Both the position numbers and the translations under genes were made by a program. Below, piece after piece: positions 6,631 to 12,628 of a stretch of 16,730 nt of DNA. This DNA is from a bacterium. GTDB lineage: Bacteria > Patescibacteriota > Microgenomatia > Levybacterales > UBA12049. The DNA is taken from the NCBI GenBank assembly GCA_021813005.1, contig JAKAMH010000008.1, positions 1 to 16,730 on the forward strand, read 5' to 3'. The stretch's first letter is position 1; the number at the start of each line of letters is the position of its first letter. The notes under the pieces were generated by a model. It searched no databases, was not told the DNA's origin, and was given only the letters and a program-made list of their open reading frames with translations.

Positions 6631-6933
6631 CTAGCGTGTTTTAAGTAGATCAAAAAACGTGAAAAGGTCGGCGTTGTAAAGCGATAGGTTATAAAAAACA
6701 AGAAACAAATTATATAAAACGGCAGCTATGATGAGTGGGATCAGTGGCTTTATCTTTTCAAACGGCAGTAGGCCGAGGAGAAGGATGAGAAAGGGTTCGG
6801 CGAGCAAAACATAACGCATTTGGTACGTCCCACCCGTGATACCGAAATAGGTAAGTGAAATAAACACGGTTAGTACTATAGCGATCAGAAACCACAGTAT
6901 GGCGCGTTCGACAGGAATATTTTTTCGAATTTC
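6631..6933 (-). pseudogene. 3' portion of the glycosyltransferase gene, in the -1 frame
   Basis: This is the continuation of the gene at 6885-7799 in the -1 frame. Read from 6933 it starts EIRKNIPVERAILWFLIAIV and runs about 100 residues to a stop at 6631-6633. It contains two or three membrane helices and the stretch GGTYQMRYVLLAEPFLILLL, which resembles the last periplasmic loop and helix of PMT/ArnT-like transferases (typically R-Y-x-x-x-x-x-P). It has no start codon or ribosome site of its own worth trusting; a GTG at 6867 is internal to the homologous region. Joined to the upstream part it completes a protein of about 389 residues. It is therefore a fragment of one gene, produced by a frame change, and not a separate gene. 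Confidence 0.7.
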
Positions 6934-7799
6934 TTTTTTAAGGAAGTGAAAAACAGCAGGTAGAGTGGGTTTGTGAGAAAAACGGTAATAAAGTAAAAAT
7001 AAAACGGACGTTGGTATGCCATCAGCATGAAAGGAAAATGGGTAAGCGTAAACTTTCCCGGTTTGGCAAAGAGAGACGCGACAGACATGTGATAGATGCC
7101 GAATACGGGATAGAACCAGAAGGATGAGATGAGAGACGGAAGCAAGAGATACAGACCTGATACTATCGAAGACTTACCTTTTTGCCATATGAGGAAAAGC
7201 AAAAAAAGCGGATAGAGAATAACAGCTGTGTAGTTGGTAAGTGTTGAGAAACTGAGTAACAATCCTGCTAACAAGACGTGTTTAAGGTTACCTGTTGTTC
7301 GCCATTTCATAAGAAAGTAAAACGCGAGTAATGCGAGAAGTGTCATAAGTGTGTCAAGATGAATAAACACACTTGAAAAGAGAAAGAGAGGGGAGGCGAG
7401 TGATAAAAGCAGTGTCTTGAGGGCAATGTGCTCCGATTGGGTGATAAGAAGCGCTGTTTTGTAAATGGTAAAACAGAGAAATGCGTAAATAATAGTTGGA
7501 GCGAGGGCAAGACCCACCTGCCCGAGAAGTAAGTAGAGAAAAGCGAGAGAGATGACAAAAAGAGGTGGTCTAAAAAAGAGCGGGGTAGCATATAAATTTG
7601 AGGGCAGGTCTTTGAGAAGTGTTGTCCCTTGAAGAGAATATGCGTGGTGGTGCACTACATTATAAGTTAGGGTTTTATAAATAATTTCATCATTGTCTAT
7701 ATGTGGTCGAATGAGCGTTATTACGGTGAGGATGATAAAAAAGACGATGGTAAAAGAGATGAGTTGTGTTTTATAAGGCGTCAAAGAAAAAGATTGCAT
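6885..7799 (-). CDS. PMT/ArnT-like membrane glycosyltransferase (GT39/GT83-like), frame-disrupted near its 3' end
   Basis: A 304-residue open frame with about eight transmembrane helices. After the first helix, an outer loop carries RPHIDNDEIIY (31-41), matching the acidic catalytic loop (D-E) of polyprenyl-phosphate-sugar transferases of the PMT_2 type. FFRPPLF (75-81) matches their Arg/Lys-Pro-Pro motif. Such enzymes move a sugar from a lipid carrier to proteins or glycolipids on the outer face of the membrane. The frame ends with LKKKFEKIFLSNAPYCGF, where the last 15 or so residues are out of frame. The true C-terminus continues in the -1 frame from 6933. The switch point is AAAAAAG (6939-6933). 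The gene is visibly richer in A+T than its neighbours, is on the opposite strand, and stands alone, which suggests it was acquired. Sugar donor and acceptor are unknown. Confidence 0.75.
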   Translation of the reverse strand: MQSFSLTPYKTQLISFTIVFFIILTVITLIRPHIDNDEIIYKTLTYNVVHHHAYSLQGTTLLKDLPSNLYATPLFFRPPLFVISLAFLYLLLGQVGLALAPTIIYAFLCFTIYKTALLITQSEHIALKTLLLSLASPLFLFSSVFIHLDTLMTLLALLAFYFLMKWRTTGNLKHVLLAGLLLSFSTLTNYTAVILYPLFLLFLIWQKGKSSIVSGLYLLLPSLISSFWFYPVFGIYHMSVASLFAKPGKFTLTHFPFMLMAYQRPFYFYFITVFLTNPLYLLFFTSLKKKFEKIFLSNAPYCGF

Positions 7800-7843
7800 T
7801 GCTTAATATCTCTACTATACCATTGTAGCGTCGCTATTGGGTA

Positions 7844-7872
7844 TTGCAAAAGGAGACTGGAAACGGTATACA
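7844..7872 (+). promoter_or_regulatory. Promoter of the purine operon (purB), leaderless type
   Basis: TTGCAA (7844-7849) and TATACA (7867-7872) are spaced by 17 nt. The purB ATG at 7879 begins exactly 6 nt after the -10 box, which is where transcription would start. No ribosome binding site precedes the ATG. A separate -10-like TATAGT on the minus strand (7819-7814) could serve the divergent glycosyltransferase gene. No obvious operator palindrome is visible between the two genes. Confidence 0.6.
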
Positions 7873-7878
7873 TAGTGT

Positions 7879-9273
7879 ATGACCCAACGGGGGTTGGAAG
7901 AGCTCACTACACTGACTGCCATTACGCCGCTTGACGGTAGGTATCAAAGACAGCTGTCACCTCTTGTAAATTATTTTTCGGAATACGCGCTCATCAAGAC
8001 GCGGGTGGAAATCGAAATTCTTTATCTTGCGGCAATGTCAGAAAGGCGTCTCATTCGTCCCTTCACCGCCAAAGAAAAGGCACTGCTGTCTGCATATATT
8101 GCCAACTTTGGGCCGAGCGAGGCAGCGGACGTTAAAGCGATTGAGGAAAAAACCCGTCACGATGTCAAGGCAATGGAGCGACATCTGCGGAATTTTCTCA
8201 CCAAAACATCACTTCAGGATGTTTTGGCAATGGTGCATTTTGGGTTGACCTCGGAAGACATAAACAACTTGTCGTACCGGCTCTTAATTAGCAGAGCCCG
8301 GGACGACATATTCCTCCCTATGCTGTCAGAGATTGTCTCAGATATTGCCGGACGCGCTGCGTTATACCGTGACCTGCCGATGCTGGCAAGAACGCACGGA
8401 CAGCCGGCGGTTCCCACGACACTTGGTAAAGAACTGGCGGTGTTTGCCGTACGCCTGCATAGACAGAGCAAAAAACTGCAGGAACTAACTCTGACGGGAA
8501 AACTGAGCGGTGCCGTCGGCAACTTCAATGCACATCTGGTTGGGATGCCAAAGGTCGATTGGTTTGCTTTTAGCCGGGCCTTTGTGACAAAACTTGGACT
8601 TACTCCAAATTTGGTAACGACACAGATAAATACTCCAGACGATCTAGCTGAGATGGTACAGGCATTTCAGCGCATCAATACTATTCTCATTAACGTCGAC
8701 CAGGATATGTGGCGTTATATCAGTGACGGCTATTTCGTGCAGGAGGTACGAAAAGGAGAGGTCGGCTCATCTACTATGCCGCAAAAAGTTAATCCGATTG
8801 ATTTTGAAAACAGTGAGGGAAACGCCGGTCTTGCCAATGCTCTTTTCACGTTTTTTGCCGCCAAACTGCCCATCTCGCGCCTCCAGCGTGATCTCTCAGA
8901 CAGTACGGTAATGCGGAACATGGGTACGGCATTTGGCTATACGTTATTATCTTTTATAAGTGTGCGAAAAGGCTTTTCCCGAATTAGAGTGGATGAGGAT
9001 AGGACAGGGGATGTTCTGGCGTCTGACTGGAGTATTCTGACAGAAGCAGTGCAGACAATTCTCAGGAAAGACAACGTGGAGGACCCCTATACGCTGATTG
9101 CAGACCTTTCCCGCGGTAAACGCATCAGCCGTGAAGAATGGGAGAGATGGCTTGAAGAATTGCCGGTTTCCCGGGAAACAGCGGGTGAGATTGCCCGTCT
9201 TACCCCCCAAAACTACATCGGACTGGCCGGGAAAATAGTGCGGGAGGCCCTCAGGGAAATTAAACATGGATAA
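7879..9273 (+). CDS. purB: Adenylosuccinate lyase PurB
   Basis: PurB removes fumarate from SAICAR to give AICAR and from adenylosuccinate to give AMP. The 464-residue length matches the E. coli-type enzyme. Visible motifs are SPLDGRY-like TPLDGRY (16-22), TRHDVKAME (92-100), HFGLTSEDINN (120-130), ARTHGQPA (170-177) with the general acid/base His173, and the signature loop GSSTMPQKVNPIDFEN (296-311) with its catalytic serine. ATG 7879 sits 6 nt behind a -10 box, arguing for a leaderless start. A TTG at 7894 would align with the E. coli N-terminus (MELSSLT-like LEELTTLT), so it is a second candidate. It opens the pur operon and overlaps purK by 8 nt. The enzyme acts in the cytosol as a homotetramer in known relatives. 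Confidence 0.97.
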   Translation: MTQRGLEELTTLTAITPLDGRYQRQLSPLVNYFSEYALIKTRVEIEILYLAAMSERRLIRPFTAKEKALLSAYIANFGPSEAADVKAIEEKTRHDVKAMERHLRNFLTKTSLQDVLAMVHFGLTSEDINNLSYRLLISRARDDIFLPMLSEIVSDIAGRAALYRDLPMLARTHGQPAVPTTLGKELAVFAVRLHRQSKKLQELTLTGKLSGAVGNFNAHLVGMPKVDWFAFSRAFVTKLGLTPNLVTTQINTPDDLAEMVQAFQRINTILINVDQDMWRYISDGYFVQEVRKGEVGSSTMPQKVNPIDFENSEGNAGLANALFTFFAAKLPISRLQRDLSDSTVMRNMGTAFGYTLLSFISVRKGFSRIRVDEDRTGDVLASDWSILTEAVQTILRKDNVEDPYTLIADLSRGKRISREEWERWLEELPVSRETAGEIARLTPQNYIGLAGKIVREALREIKHG

Positions 9274-10399
9274 ACCGTTACGTATCGGAATCGTCGGTGG
9301 CGGGCAGCTGGGGAAAATGCTCACCCAGTCTGCTAAGCAACTTGGTTTTTTTGTGGCGGTAGTCGACCCCACGCCGGGGAGTCCGGCAGGCCAGGTAGCA
9401 GATAAACAGATTGTGGCAGACTATAAAGATGAAGCAGCCATACGCGAATTGGCAGCATTATCTGATGTATTAACCTTTGAGATAGAGCTGGCAAATGACG
9501 AAGTCTTGCTCGCCGTCATGAAAAATGGCACCAAAGTCCATCCTTACCCTGAAACGCTTGGCATTATTCGGGATAAACTGAAGCAAAAATATTTTCTTAA
9601 ACAAAATCGTATTCCGACGGCCCGCTTTATGGCTGTCGAGACGGAAAAGGATATCCTGGCGGCCTCACAAAAATTCGGATTCCCTCTGCTTCTCAAGGCG
9701 AGAACAGATGCGTATGACGGGCGGGGGAATTTTGTTGTCAAGTCGAGGGGAGATATCAAGCGGGGGCTGACAAGGCTTTCCGGACGGACACTTTACGTTG
9801 AGGAGTATGTTTCGTTTAGCAAAGAGCTAGCCGTCATGGTAGCACGATCGGTCTCCGGCAAGTTGGCCGTCTATCCGGTTGTCGAGACAATACATCAAGA
9901 CAATATTTGTGATACGGTTATTGCGCCGGCGCCGGTGGCGGAGAAGGTGCAAAATAGGGCAGAGCACCTGGCGCTTCGCAGTGTACGGGTACTTAAAGGA
10001 GCCGGCGTTTTTGGTGTTGAGATGTTTCTGACTACAGATAACGCTGTACTAGTCAATGAAATAGCACCCCGTGTCCACAATTCAGGCCACTATACGATTG
10101 AAGGATGTGTCACATCGCAGTTTGAACAGCATATCAGGGCCATCTCGGACTTGCCGCTTGGTAAAACAACTTTGCTGCCCAAAGCAGTGGTAATGAAAAA
10201 TCTACTCGGGACGAGAAACGGTGCAGGTTTTCCCAAAGGGTTTGATAAAGCCCTGTCTGTTCTCGGTGTCTCACTGCATATCTACGGCAAGCAGGAGTCC
10301 AGACTCAACCGTAAGATGGGGCACCTGACTGCCGTTGGGGATGACTACAAGTCACTTCTTAGGAAGGTGCGCAAGGCACGGAGGTCACTTCTTATATGA
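9266..10399 (+). CDS. purK: N5-carboxyaminoimidazole ribonucleotide synthase PurK
   Basis: PurK uses ATP and bicarbonate to convert AIR to N5-CAIR, the substrate of PurE. The 377-residue ATP-grasp protein starts with the Rossmann-like GIVGGGQLGKM (8-18). It continues with ATP-binding segments LLKARTDAYDGRGNFVV (141-157) and EEYVSF (178-183), and has the metal- and substrate-binding NEIAPRVHNSGHYTIE (263-278) typical of PurK. A FEIELANDEVL segment (70-80) resembles the FE.E motif of the family. AGGGA at 9253-9257 is a reasonable ribosome site 8 nt before ATG. The gene overlaps purB by 8 nt and purE by 4 nt (ATGA), so translation is probably coupled. Its presence implies the two-step N5-CAIR route rather than the direct class II PurE route. 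Confidence 0.97.
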   Translation: MDKPLRIGIVGGGQLGKMLTQSAKQLGFFVAVVDPTPGSPAGQVADKQIVADYKDEAAIRELAALSDVLTFEIELANDEVLLAVMKNGTKVHPYPETLGIIRDKLKQKYFLKQNRIPTARFMAVETEKDILAASQKFGFPLLLKARTDAYDGRGNFVVKSRGDIKRGLTRLSGRTLYVEEYVSFSKELAVMVARSVSGKLAVYPVVETIHQDNICDTVIAPAPVAEKVQNRAEHLALRSVRVLKGAGVFGVEMFLTTDNAVLVNEIAPRVHNSGHYTIEGCVTSQFEQHIRAISDLPLGKTTLLPKAVVMKNLLGTRNGAGFPKGFDKALSVLGVSLHIYGKQESRLNRKMGHLTAVGDDYKSLLRKVRKARRSLLI

Positions 10400-10914
10400 C
10401 GGAGGTTGCCATTGTCATGGGTTCTGACTCTGACCTTCCGGTGATGAAGGAGGCGGCGGAATTCCTGGACGAAATCGGCGTCGGCTACACACTGACAATC
10501 GTCTCTGCCCACAGAACACCGGACCGTCTGCATGCGTTTGGTAAAACTGCTGAGGAAAAAGGTTACAAAGTGATTATCGCCGGCGCGGGCGGTGCTGCCC
10601 ACCTGCCGGGCATGGTTGCTGCCTATACACCACTTCCCGTCATCGGTGTTCCGATCAAGACAAAGTCGCTTGCAGGAATGGATTCACTCTATTCGATAGT
10701 GCAGATGCCGCCTGGTGTACCTGTCGCGACAGTTGCTATCAATGGGGCCAGGAATGCCGGAATTTTGGCAGCTGAGATACTCGGGACACATGACAAATCT
10801 CTGCGTCATAAAATTACCAGTCTTAAAAGCAAAATAGGCGAGGAAGTTATAAAAAAAGCCACTAAACTTGAAAAAATACAATATAAAAAATATCTTAAGT
10901 CTACCACTACATAG
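10396..10914 (+). CDS. purE: N5-CAIR mutase PurE (class I)
   Basis: PurE moves the carboxylate of N5-CAIR to carbon to give CAIR. The motifs are GSDSDLP (9-15), SAHRTP (37-42) with the catalytic His, and GAGGAAHLPG (63-72), the class I signature. GGAGGT at 10380-10385 lies 10 nt upstream, inside purK, and ATG overlaps the purK stop. The protein is 172 residues. After the conserved core ends at about residue 130, the C-terminal 40 residues are unusually Lys-rich and lie in markedly A-rich DNA, the beginning of the AT-rich stretch that holds the TrpR-like gene. The last six codons form part of the 43-bp repeat described below. Class I PurE enzymes are octameric and need PurK, which is adjacent. 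Confidence 0.97.
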   Translation: MTEVAIVMGSDSDLPVMKEAAEFLDEIGVGYTLTIVSAHRTPDRLHAFGKTAEEKGYKVIIAGAGGAAHLPGMVAAYTPLPVIGVPIKTKSLAGMDSLYSIVQMPPGVPVATVAINGARNAGILAAEILGTHDKSLRHKITSLKSKIGEEVIKKATKLEKIQYKKYLKSTTT

Positions 10915-10923
10915 TGATATACT
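10895..10923 (+). promoter_or_regulatory. Promoter for the TrpR-like gene, overlapping the purE 3' end
   Basis: TTAAGT (10895-10900) and TATACT (10918-10923) are 17 nt apart. The -35 box lies inside the last purE codons. The -10 box ends 10 nt before ATG 10934, so the leader would be about 3-4 nt. This promoter is inside the repeat unit and has a second copy at 11467-11495. Confidence 0.5.
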
Positions 10924-10938
10924 TTAGGAAGAGATGAA
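10896..10938 (+). repeat. 43-bp direct repeat, left copy
   Basis: By eye, 10896-10938 matches 11468-11510 at 36 of 43 positions without gaps, a constant offset of 572 nt. The left copy covers the end of purE, the -10 box and the start codon of the TrpR-like gene. The conserved heart is ATATACTTTAG, preceded by CATAGT and TACCACT. The two copies bracket the regulator gene precisely. Confidence 0.8.
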
Positions 10939-11470
10939 AACTATTCTGCTTGATAGGCACAGAAGAATTGATCGGTTGTCAAAAAGAAAAGAAGAAAGTC
11001 TTGCATTTGATTTGGTACATGCATTGGTAGCAACAAAGAGCCTGGAAGAAGCAGCTCTTTTTCTGCAGGATTTACTGACAAAATCGGAACTGAGGATATT
11101 AGGTAAAAGATTGCGTATAGCGAAGCTACTCCTCGAAGGGAAGCCGTATCAGGAGATAGAGGGGATGTTGTGTGTCAGTCATGGAACTATAGCTAAGATT
11201 TCAGCCTGGATGGCTGAGAGAGGGGACGGTTTCAGAAACATTATAAAAAAACTTCCCAACGATCCTGATAAGGAAGGGAAATGGATAGAGGATTCGGAGT
11301 GGAACCAGTTGAAAAGAAGATATTCTCTTTATTTCTGGCCAGAGTTGCTTTTGGAAGAAATAGTGAAGGGAGCAAATCAAAAACAAAAGAACAGGATAAA
11401 AAATTTATTGCAAACCGTAGATGAGAAGAACGAGCTACACAAAAGGTTAAAAAATCTCTTAAAAGACTAA
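10934..11470 (+). CDS. TrpR-like (YerC/YecD-related) DNA-binding protein within the pur operon
   Basis: A 178-residue protein. Residues about 22-100 match the TrpR-like fold: a helical N-terminus, then LLTKSELRILGKRLRIAKLL (47-66), then the helix-turn-helix GKPYQEIEGMLCVSHGTIAKISAWM (69-93), as in TrpR/YerC-type repressors. The remainder (about 105-178) is a basic, helical extension with ELLLEEIVKGANQKQKNR-type sequence that TrpR lacks. AGGAAGAG directly precedes the ATG. The DNA is more A-rich than the pur genes around it, and a 43-bp repeat flanks the gene, so it probably arrived by insertion between purE and purC. Position suggests control of purine genes, but the ligand and target are unknown. 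It could equally be an unrelated passenger. Fold assignment is fairly sure; role is open. Confidence 0.8.
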   Translation: MKTILLDRHRRIDRLSKRKEESLAFDLVHALVATKSLEEAALFLQDLLTKSELRILGKRLRIAKLLLEGKPYQEIEGMLCVSHGTIAKISAWMAERGDGFRNIIKKLPNDPDKEGKWIEDSEWNQLKRRYSLYFWPELLLEEIVKGANQKQKNRIKNLLQTVDEKNELHKRLKNLLKD

Positions 11471-11495
11471 GTATACCACTGCATAGTAATATACT
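11467..11495 (+). promoter_or_regulatory. Candidate promoter for purC-purF-purN-purD-purL
   Basis: CTAAGT (11467-11472) and TATACT (11490-11495) with a 17-nt spacer repeat the layout found upstream of the TrpR-like gene. If active, transcription would start near 11502, giving purC a leader of about 143 nt, in contrast to the leaderless arrangement of other genes here. The -35 match is weak. Confidence 0.4.
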
Positions 11496-11510
11496 TTAGA
11501 TAGATCTGAA
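11468..11510 (+). repeat. 43-bp direct repeat, right copy
   Basis: The right copy begins at the stop codon of the TrpR-like gene (TAA 11468-11470) and repeats the promoter-like segment. It differs from the left copy at seven positions, four of them in the last eleven bases where the left copy has AGGAAGAGATG. The start codon is therefore lost in this copy. Confidence 0.8.
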
Positions 11511-11531
11511 GGCTGATATTTAATGACTCAC

Positions 11532-11636
11532 CTTACGCCTGTCATTCTGACCCCGCTTAGTGGGGGAGGAATCTTTCAGATTATGTGTAAGATCCGTCTG
11601 GCTACAGCCCTCAGGATGGGACATTGTCTGCGTAAG
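11532..11636. repeat. 105-bp cloverleaf-like imperfect palindrome in the purC leader (MITE/REP-like)
   Basis: Terminal CTTACGC (11532-11538) pairs with GCGTAAG (11630-11636). TGTCATTCTGA (11540-11550) pairs with TCAGGATGGGACA (11611-11623), with a 2-nt bulge and one G-T. Inside are three arms: CCCC/GGGG (11551-11554, 11562-11565), GGAATCTT/AAGATCC (11568-11575, 11589-11595) and GGCT/AGCC (11600-11603, 11606-11609). The CATTCTGA...GAATCTTTCAGAT core resembles an intergenic palindrome I recall from many bacteria, including CPR genomes. It ends 8 nt before the purC start. It could be an inserted repeat or an RNA leader structure. Confidence 0.7.
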
Positions 11637-11644
11637 CTTAATTT

Positions 11645-12589
11645 ATGATACAAACTGTGAACTTTAAAGCGTTTGGGAAAAAGTACCAAGGTAAGGTGAG
11701 GGATTATTATATCGTTGATGATAAGCGGATACTAGTCACGACCGACCGTATTTCGGCGTTTGACAGGATTCTTGGAGTTATCCCACACAAGGGACAAGTC
11801 TTAACAGAACTTTCTGCATTTTGGTTTGAGAGGTCACAGGATATTATTCCAAACCACCTTCTTTCCATGCCCGATCCAAACGTCCTGATTGTCAGAGACA
11901 CGCTGCCGATACCAATTGAGATGGTGGTAAGAGGATATATCTCAGGCGTGACCAATACCTCTGTCTGGGGTTCTTATGAACGCGGGGAGCGGGTAATTTA
12001 CGGCCTGCAGTTTCCGGATGGGCTCAGGAAAAACCAAATATTGCCAAGCCCCATTATTACACCGACAACCAAAGCGGACGCGAACGCGGGTCACGATGAG
12101 CGTCTGACAAAAGACGAAATTATTAAGAAAAAAATTGTACCGTCAGGTATATACAAGCAGATGGAACGGGCAGCTTTGGCACTTTACGCGCGGGGAAGCC
12201 GTATTGCCGCGCGCCACGGTCTCATACTTGTCGATACAAAGTATGAATTCGGTCTGACAAGAGACGGCACACTGATGCTGATTGATGAAATACACACACC
12301 TGACTCCTCCCGTTTCTGGATAAAAGAAACGTATAACTTGAAATTCTCCTGCGGGGACGAGCCGGAGAATTTTGACAAGGAGTTTCTCAGAATTTGGTAT
12401 GCCAAACGGGGATATAAGGGGGACGGTAGGCCGCCTCAAATGCCTGAGAGCCTTATACAGAAGGTGAGTCAACGCTATATCGGAGTATATGAAAAATTGA
12501 CGGGCAAGAAATTTGTAAAACGGAGAGGAAAGATAGATACTAAAAAGATAACGGAAAACCTGGTAAGTGTTGACCTATTGCCTGCATAA
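11645..12589 (+). CDS. purC: SAICAR synthetase PurC
   Basis: PurC joins CAIR to aspartate with ATP to give SAICAR. At 314 residues it is the longer, yeast Ade1-like form rather than the roughly 237-residue E. coli form. Motifs are GKVRD (16-20), the ATP loop TTDRISAFD (32-40), MVVRGYISG (93-101), the PIITPTTKA segment (136-144) and, further on, LILVDTKYEFG and LIDEIHTPDSSRFW, both conserved in substrate and metal binding. ATG 11645 fits the family N-terminus, but there is no Shine-Dalgarno. The start follows the 105-bp palindrome by 8 nt, so access to it could depend on that structure if it is transcribed. It heads the second half of the purine cluster; purF follows after a short gap. Confidence 0.97.
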   Translation: MIQTVNFKAFGKKYQGKVRDYYIVDDKRILVTTDRISAFDRILGVIPHKGQVLTELSAFWFERSQDIIPNHLLSMPDPNVLIVRDTLPIPIEMVVRGYISGVTNTSVWGSYERGERVIYGLQFPDGLRKNQILPSPIITPTTKADANAGHDERLTKDEIIKKKIVPSGIYKQMERAALALYARGSRIAARHGLILVDTKYEFGLTRDGTLMLIDEIHTPDSSRFWIKETYNLKFSCGDEPENFDKEFLRIWYAKRGYKGDGRPPQMPESLIQKVSQRYIGVYEKLTGKKFVKRRGKIDTKKITENLVSVDLLPA

Positions 12590-12628
12590 GGCCGGGGCGG
12601 CGGATTTTTGATTGCGGCAAATAGTTTT

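Noticed and set aside
6631..6867. Separate 78-residue gene starting at GTG 6867
   Set aside because: The same frame continues upstream with family-like sequence to the slippery site, so it is the 3' part of the glycosyltransferase.
11532..11636. Cloverleaf as a tRNA or as a purine riboswitch
   Set aside because: Arm sizes, absence of a T-loop (GTTCGA-like) and lack of an anticodon arm rule out a tRNA. None of the conserved loop sequences of purine or PRPP riboswitches that I know is visible.
11518..11643. Target-site duplication (TTAAT) flanking the purC-leader palindrome
   Set aside because: TTAAT occurs on both sides (11520-11524 and 11638-11642) but is 7 nt from the left terminal repeat, so it is not a convincing duplication.
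12608..12628. TTG 12608 as the purF start
   Set aside because: Possible, but ATG 12629 leaves a normal short propeptide before the catalytic cysteine. Kept only as an alternative.
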